Shown: piece after piece, positions 6,164-9,028 of the stretch
How positions within the stretch are numbered: position 1 is the first letter of the stretch
Layout of the letters: each line of letters begins with the position of its first letter
Assembly (NCBI GenBank): GCA_946481445.1
Contig: CAMLOA010000049.1
Span: forward strand, 1 to 9,028
DNA: 9,028 bases
Direction: 5' to 3'
Source of the DNA: an uncultured Devosia sp.
Lineage (GTDB): Bacteria; Pseudomonadota; Alphaproteobacteria; Rhizobiales; Devosiaceae
Program-made: the position numbers and the translations under genes
The notes under the pieces: model-generated
The model's input: only the letters and a program-made list of their open reading frames with translations
Told to the model about the DNA's origin: nothing
Database searches by the model: none

Positions 6164-7129
6164 ATGATCATGACCATTCAGGCGGCCCAGCGGGACAGCC
6201 TCCGTGAACACCATCCGGCGCGCACCAGCCTGCTGCGCCAGATGTGGAATGGCAGGGCCGACTATCTCTACGTGCTGCCGGCCATCGTGGTCATGCTGGT
6301 CGTGATCGCCTACCCGATCTACTACACGATCGAGCTCAGCTTCTTCAAAACCCCGCCCGGCCTGCAGCTGCGCGACAAGATATTCATCGGCGCCGACAAT
6401 TACGGCGCCATCCTCACCAGCGACGTGTTCTGGCGGGTCACCCTCAACACCTTCATCTGGACGATAGCGTCGACGCTGATCGCCTTCGTACTGGGCTATG
6501 CCTGTGCGCTGGCCCTGCACCGGGAATTCTTCGGCCGGGCCGTGCTGCGGGCCATCCTCATCATCCCCTGGGTCATCAGCGCCGTCGCCGCCTCCTATAT
6601 CTGGAAATGGATCTACCATTCCGATTTCGGCATTATCGGCGCGGTCTTGGTGCAGCTCGGCCTCACCGACCGCCAGCCCAATTTCATCGACAACGTCAAT
6701 ACGGTCCTGCCCTCGCTGATCGTGGTCAACATCTGGCGCGAGTTTCCCTTTGCCATGATCATGATCATGGCCGGGCTGCAGACCGTGCCCGATCAGCTGC
6801 TGCGCGCCGCAAGGGTCGATGGTGCCTCGGCCTGGCAGCGCTTCTGGCACGTGACCTTCCCGCATCTGCGCAGCGTTTCCACCGTCACGATCCTCCTGCT
6901 CGCCGTGGCCAACTTCAATTCCTTCATCGTGCCCTGGATCATGACCGGCGGCGGCCCGTCCAATGCCTCCCACATCTGGATCACCCACATCTACGAGCTT
7001 GCGTTCGGGCGCCAGCGCTGGGGCGTGGCGGCCGCCTATTCGGTGCTGCTCTTCGTCATCCTGATGGTGCTGGGCTACTTCTATGTCCGTGCCTTGAGCG
7101 GCAATGAGGCCAAGGAGCAGGGCGCATGA
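6164..7129 (+). CDS. Sugar ABC transporter permease (MalF/UgpA-like)
   Basis: A 321-residue inner-membrane subunit of a CUT1-type importer. A polar N terminus of about 33 residues is followed by about six membrane segments, near 34-56, 92-118, 127-149, 180-203, 236-258 and 291-313. The cytoplasmic coupling (EAA) loop lies at 212-234 (LLRAARVDGASAWQRFWHVTFPHL) and docks onto the ATPase; the usual Glu of EAA is Arg214 here. PWIMTGGGP at about 256-264 is typical of the MalF/UgpA side of the pair. It forms a heterodimeric channel with the next gene product. The ATG at 6164 has AGGA 4 nt upstream. A second in-frame ATG at 6170 would have more normal spacing and would remove only two residues. It follows the binding-protein gene by 67 bp, which contain the hairpin, and overlaps the next gene by 4 bp. 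Confidence 0.92.
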   Translation: MIMTIQAAQRDSLREHHPARTSLLRQMWNGRADYLYVLPAIVVMLVVIAYPIYYTIELSFFKTPPGLQLRDKIFIGADNYGAILTSDVFWRVTLNTFIWTIASTLIAFVLGYACALALHREFFGRAVLRAILIIPWVISAVAASYIWKWIYHSDFGIIGAVLVQLGLTDRQPNFIDNVNTVLPSLIVVNIWREFPFAMIMIMAGLQTVPDQLLRAARVDGASAWQRFWHVTFPHLRSVSTVTILLLAVANFNSFIVPWIMTGGGPSNASHIWITHIYELAFGRQRWGVAAAYSVLLFVILMVLGYFYVRALSGNEAKEQGA

Positions 7130-8007
7130 GCGGCTCTTCCGAAATCACCGTGCCGCGCAGCCGGCGGCGCATCGACGGCTGGCGCTGGTCGGGACGCATC
7201 TTCCTGGTCTTCATGCTGCTTTACACCGCCGTGCCCATGGTGTGGATGCTGATCACCTCCATCAAGTCCGGTTTCGCTGCCATGCAGTTCCCGCCGCAAT
7301 GGTGGCCGACGGAGCCAACGCTGGCGAGCTACCAGAAACTGCTCGACCCGCAGAACAGTGTTGGCCAGGACTTCCTGCGCTTCTTCTGGAACAGCCTGTT
7401 CGTGTCCGTGGTCACGACGGCGCTGGCAGTCGCGGTGGCCGTCCCGGCGGCCTATGCCTTCTCGCGCTTCCGCTTCCCCGGCCGCCGCTTCCTGTTCTTT
7501 TCCGTGCTGCTCAGGAACATGTTTCCGGCCGTGATCTTCCTTGTGCCTCTCTTCATCCTCATGCGCTGGCTGGGGCTGGTGAACACCCATGGCTCGCTGA
7601 TCCTGACCTACCTCACCTTCGGCCTGCCGCTGGCCATCTGGCTGCTCAAGGGATTCTACGACAACATACCCATCCAGCTCGAGCAGGCCGCCCGCATCGA
7701 TGGCGCCACCCGCTTCCAGGCCTTCATCCTCATCGTCATGCCCCTTTCGGTGCCCGGTATCATCGCCACGGCCATCTATTCCTTCATCGGCGCCTGGAAC
7801 GAATACATCTATGCCGCCACCTTCCTTACCCGGAACGAGCAGCTCACCCTGCCGGTGGGCATCCAGCGCTTCTTCTCGGAGAACACGACCGACTTCCCGG
7901 GCCTGATGGCGGCCAGCTTCATGATGAGCGTCCCGGTCGTCGTGCTCTTCCTCGTCCTGCAGAAATACTTCGTCCGTGCGCTCACCGAAGGCGCGGTCAA
8001 ACACTAG
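7126..8007 (+). CDS. Sugar ABC transporter permease (MalG/UgpE-like)
   Basis: A 293-residue inner-membrane protein, partner of the preceding permease. About six membrane segments are visible, near 25-46, 87-110, 120-143, 155-176, 200-222 and 258-280. YAFSRFRFPGRR (about 108-119) and the EAA loop LEQAARIDGATRFQAF (about 185-200) ending in MPL are typical of the MalG group. The EAA Glu is Gln187, with E186 beside it. The SFIGAWNEYIYAATFL segment (about 222-237) after the coupling loop is also characteristic. Its start overlaps the previous stop (ATGA, 7126-7129), which indicates translational coupling, and AAGGAG lies 8 nt before the ATG. Together the two permeases carry the substrate across the inner membrane, driven by the ATPase encoded 10 bp downstream. 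Confidence 0.92.
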   Translation: MSGSSEITVPRSRRRIDGWRWSGRIFLVFMLLYTAVPMVWMLITSIKSGFAAMQFPPQWWPTEPTLASYQKLLDPQNSVGQDFLRFFWNSLFVSVVTTALAVAVAVPAAYAFSRFRFPGRRFLFFSVLLRNMFPAVIFLVPLFILMRWLGLVNTHGSLILTYLTFGLPLAIWLLKGFYDNIPIQLEQAARIDGATRFQAFILIVMPLSVPGIIATAIYSFIGAWNEYIYAATFLTRNEQLTLPVGIQRFFSENTTDFPGLMAASFMMSVPVVVLFLVLQKYFVRALTEGAVKH

Positions 8008-8017
8008 AAGGTTGTCC

Positions 8018-9028
8018 ATGGCCCAGGTGGTTCTCAAAGATCTCGTCAAGACCTATGGCTCGGTCTATGCCGCCAAGGATGTGTCCCTGACGGTCAATGA
8101 TGGGGAGTTCGTGGCACTGGTGGGCCCTTCGGGCTGCGGCAAGACCACCACGCTCAACCTTATTGCAGGCCTGATCCCGATCACCTCGGGCGACATCGTC
8201 ATCGGCAATCGCGTGGTCAACGATCTCGACCCCAAGGACCGTGACATTGCCATGGTGTTCCAGAACTACGCGCTCTATCCGCAGAAGACCGTGTTCCAGA
8301 ACCTGGCCTTTCCCCTGCAGATGCGCAGGCTTGCCAAGGACGAGATCGACGCCAAGGTCCGCGAAGCCGCGCGGGTTCTCGACATCACCCACCTGCTCGA
8401 ACGCCGCCCGCGCGAACTCTCCGGCGGCCAGCAGCAGCGCGTCGCCCTGGGCCGGGCGCTGGTCCGCGATCCGGCCGTCTTCCTCATGGATGAGCCGCTC
8501 TCCAATCTCGATGCCAAGCTGCGCGTCCAGATGCGGTCCGAGATCAAGCGGTTCCATCAGGATCTCAACGCCACCATCATCTACGTGACCCACGACCAGC
8601 TTGAGGCCGTGACCATGGCCGACAAGATGGCGGTTATGAATGGCGGCCTCCTGCAGCAATACGACACGCCGGCCAATGTCTTTGCCAACCCGGTCAACAT
8701 GTTCGTGGCCAGTTTCGTGGGCAGCCCGGCCATGAGCCTGGTACCGCTGGAAGTGGCCAGCGTGAACGGGCGTACGGTGCTCAACAGCGCTGAAGGCTGG
8801 AGCCTGCCCCTCTCGGATCGCAATGCCCGCAAGGTGGCGACCGCCACGTCGAAGAAGGTGGTGCTGGGCGCCCGCCACTCCACTATCAAGCTCCACCGCA
8901 CGGAAGTGCCCGATGCCGTGCCGGCGCGCGTCTATACCGTCGAGCCGACCGGCGACATCACCTTCGTGCAGGCCTTCCTTTCCGGCGCCATCGTCAATAT
9001 CAGCCTGGCCCCTTCGGTTCAGGTCGAA
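8018..9028 (+). CDS. Sugar ABC transporter ATP-binding protein, MalK/UgpC-like (3' end outside window)
   Basis: The frame starts with ATG at 8018 and is open to the window edge, giving 337 residues. MalK-type ATPases usually have about 350-370, so only a short C-terminal piece is missing. All nucleotide-binding motifs are intact: Walker A GPSGCGKTT (36-44), Q-loop Q82 (VFQNYALYP), signature LSGGQQQR (134-141), Walker B FLMDEP (155-160) with E159, D-loop SNLD (162-165) and the switch H192 (YVTHDQLEA). After FVGSPAMSL comes the C-terminal TOBE-type regulatory domain. Two copies would energise the permease pair. AAGG lies a few nt before the ATG. MalK/UgpC-type ATPases may serve more than one importer, but operon position makes this the dedicated partner. 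Confidence 0.93.
   Translation, partial: MAQVVLKDLVKTYGSVYAAKDVSLTVNDGEFVALVGPSGCGKTTTLNLIAGLIPITSGDIVIGNRVVNDLDPKDRDIAMVFQNYALYPQKTVFQNLAFPLQMRRLAKDEIDAKVREAARVLDITHLLERRPRELSGGQQQRVALGRALVRDPAVFLMDEPLSNLDAKLRVQMRSEIKRFHQDLNATIIYVTHDQLEAVTMADKMAVMNGGLLQQYDTPANVFANPVNMFVASFVGSPAMSLVPLEVASVNGRTVLNSAEGWSLPLSDRNARKVATATSKKVVLGARHSTIKLHRTEVPDAVPARVYTVEPTGDITFVQAFLSGAIVNISLAPSVQVE

Noticed and set aside
6752..6771. Perfect 20-bp palindrome GCCATGATCATGATCATGGC
   Set aside because: It sits inside the first permease and encodes alternating Met and Ile in a membrane segment. The repeated ATG-ATC codons are self-complementary, so the symmetry is a by-product of the protein sequence. A similar short palindrome occurs at the start codon (6163-6172).
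6065..8896. Three long minus-strand frames opposite the permease and ATPase genes
   Set aside because: They are His/Asp/Gly-rich shadows of hydrophobic or nucleotide-binding coding sequence. The plus-strand genes carry full family motifs.

Overview
The window looks like chromosomal DNA from a high-GC alphaproteobacterium, most likely of the Hyphomicrobiales (a Devosia- or Rhizobium-like organism). This rests on the GC-rich codon use and on the gene set: a sugar-type ABC importer next to enolase-superfamily genes and an FCD-type GntR regulator is a common arrangement in soil and plant-associated members of that group. The genus is an inference that needs a database search. No phage, transposon, CRISPR, tRNA or rRNA gene was seen.

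The layout is two divergent operons around a control region of about 250 bp (4367-4614). Leftwards, on the minus strand, run five closely spaced genes: a GntR/FCD transcription factor (3665-4366), a galactonate-dehydratase-like enolase-superfamily protein (2463-3641), a second, longer mandelate racemase/muconate lactonizing enzyme (MR/MLE) family protein (1054-2412), a small NIPSNAP-family protein (717-1043), and a third MR/MLE family protein (1-708) that is cut by the window edge. Gaps between these genes are 8 to 50 bp. Rightwards, on the plus strand, runs a CUT1-type carbohydrate ABC importer: an exported solute-binding protein (4615-6096), two inner-membrane permeases (6164-7129 and 7126-8007) and a MalK/UgpC-like ATPase (8018 to beyond the window end).

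The simplest reading is one catabolic locus. The importer brings in a sugar or sugar-acid-like compound, the three MR/MLE enzymes epimerise or dehydrate the acid sugar(s) in the cytoplasm, the NIPSNAP protein has an unknown accessory or enzymatic role, and the GntR regulator senses an intermediate and controls both directions from the shared intergenic region. The substrate cannot be read from the sequence.

The most notable points are three divergent enolase-superfamily paralogues with different active-site signatures in one transcription unit, a NIPSNAP gene embedded between two of them, a cluster of symmetric sequence elements in the divergent control region, and a perfect 12-bp hairpin without a T-tract between the binding-protein gene and the first permease gene.
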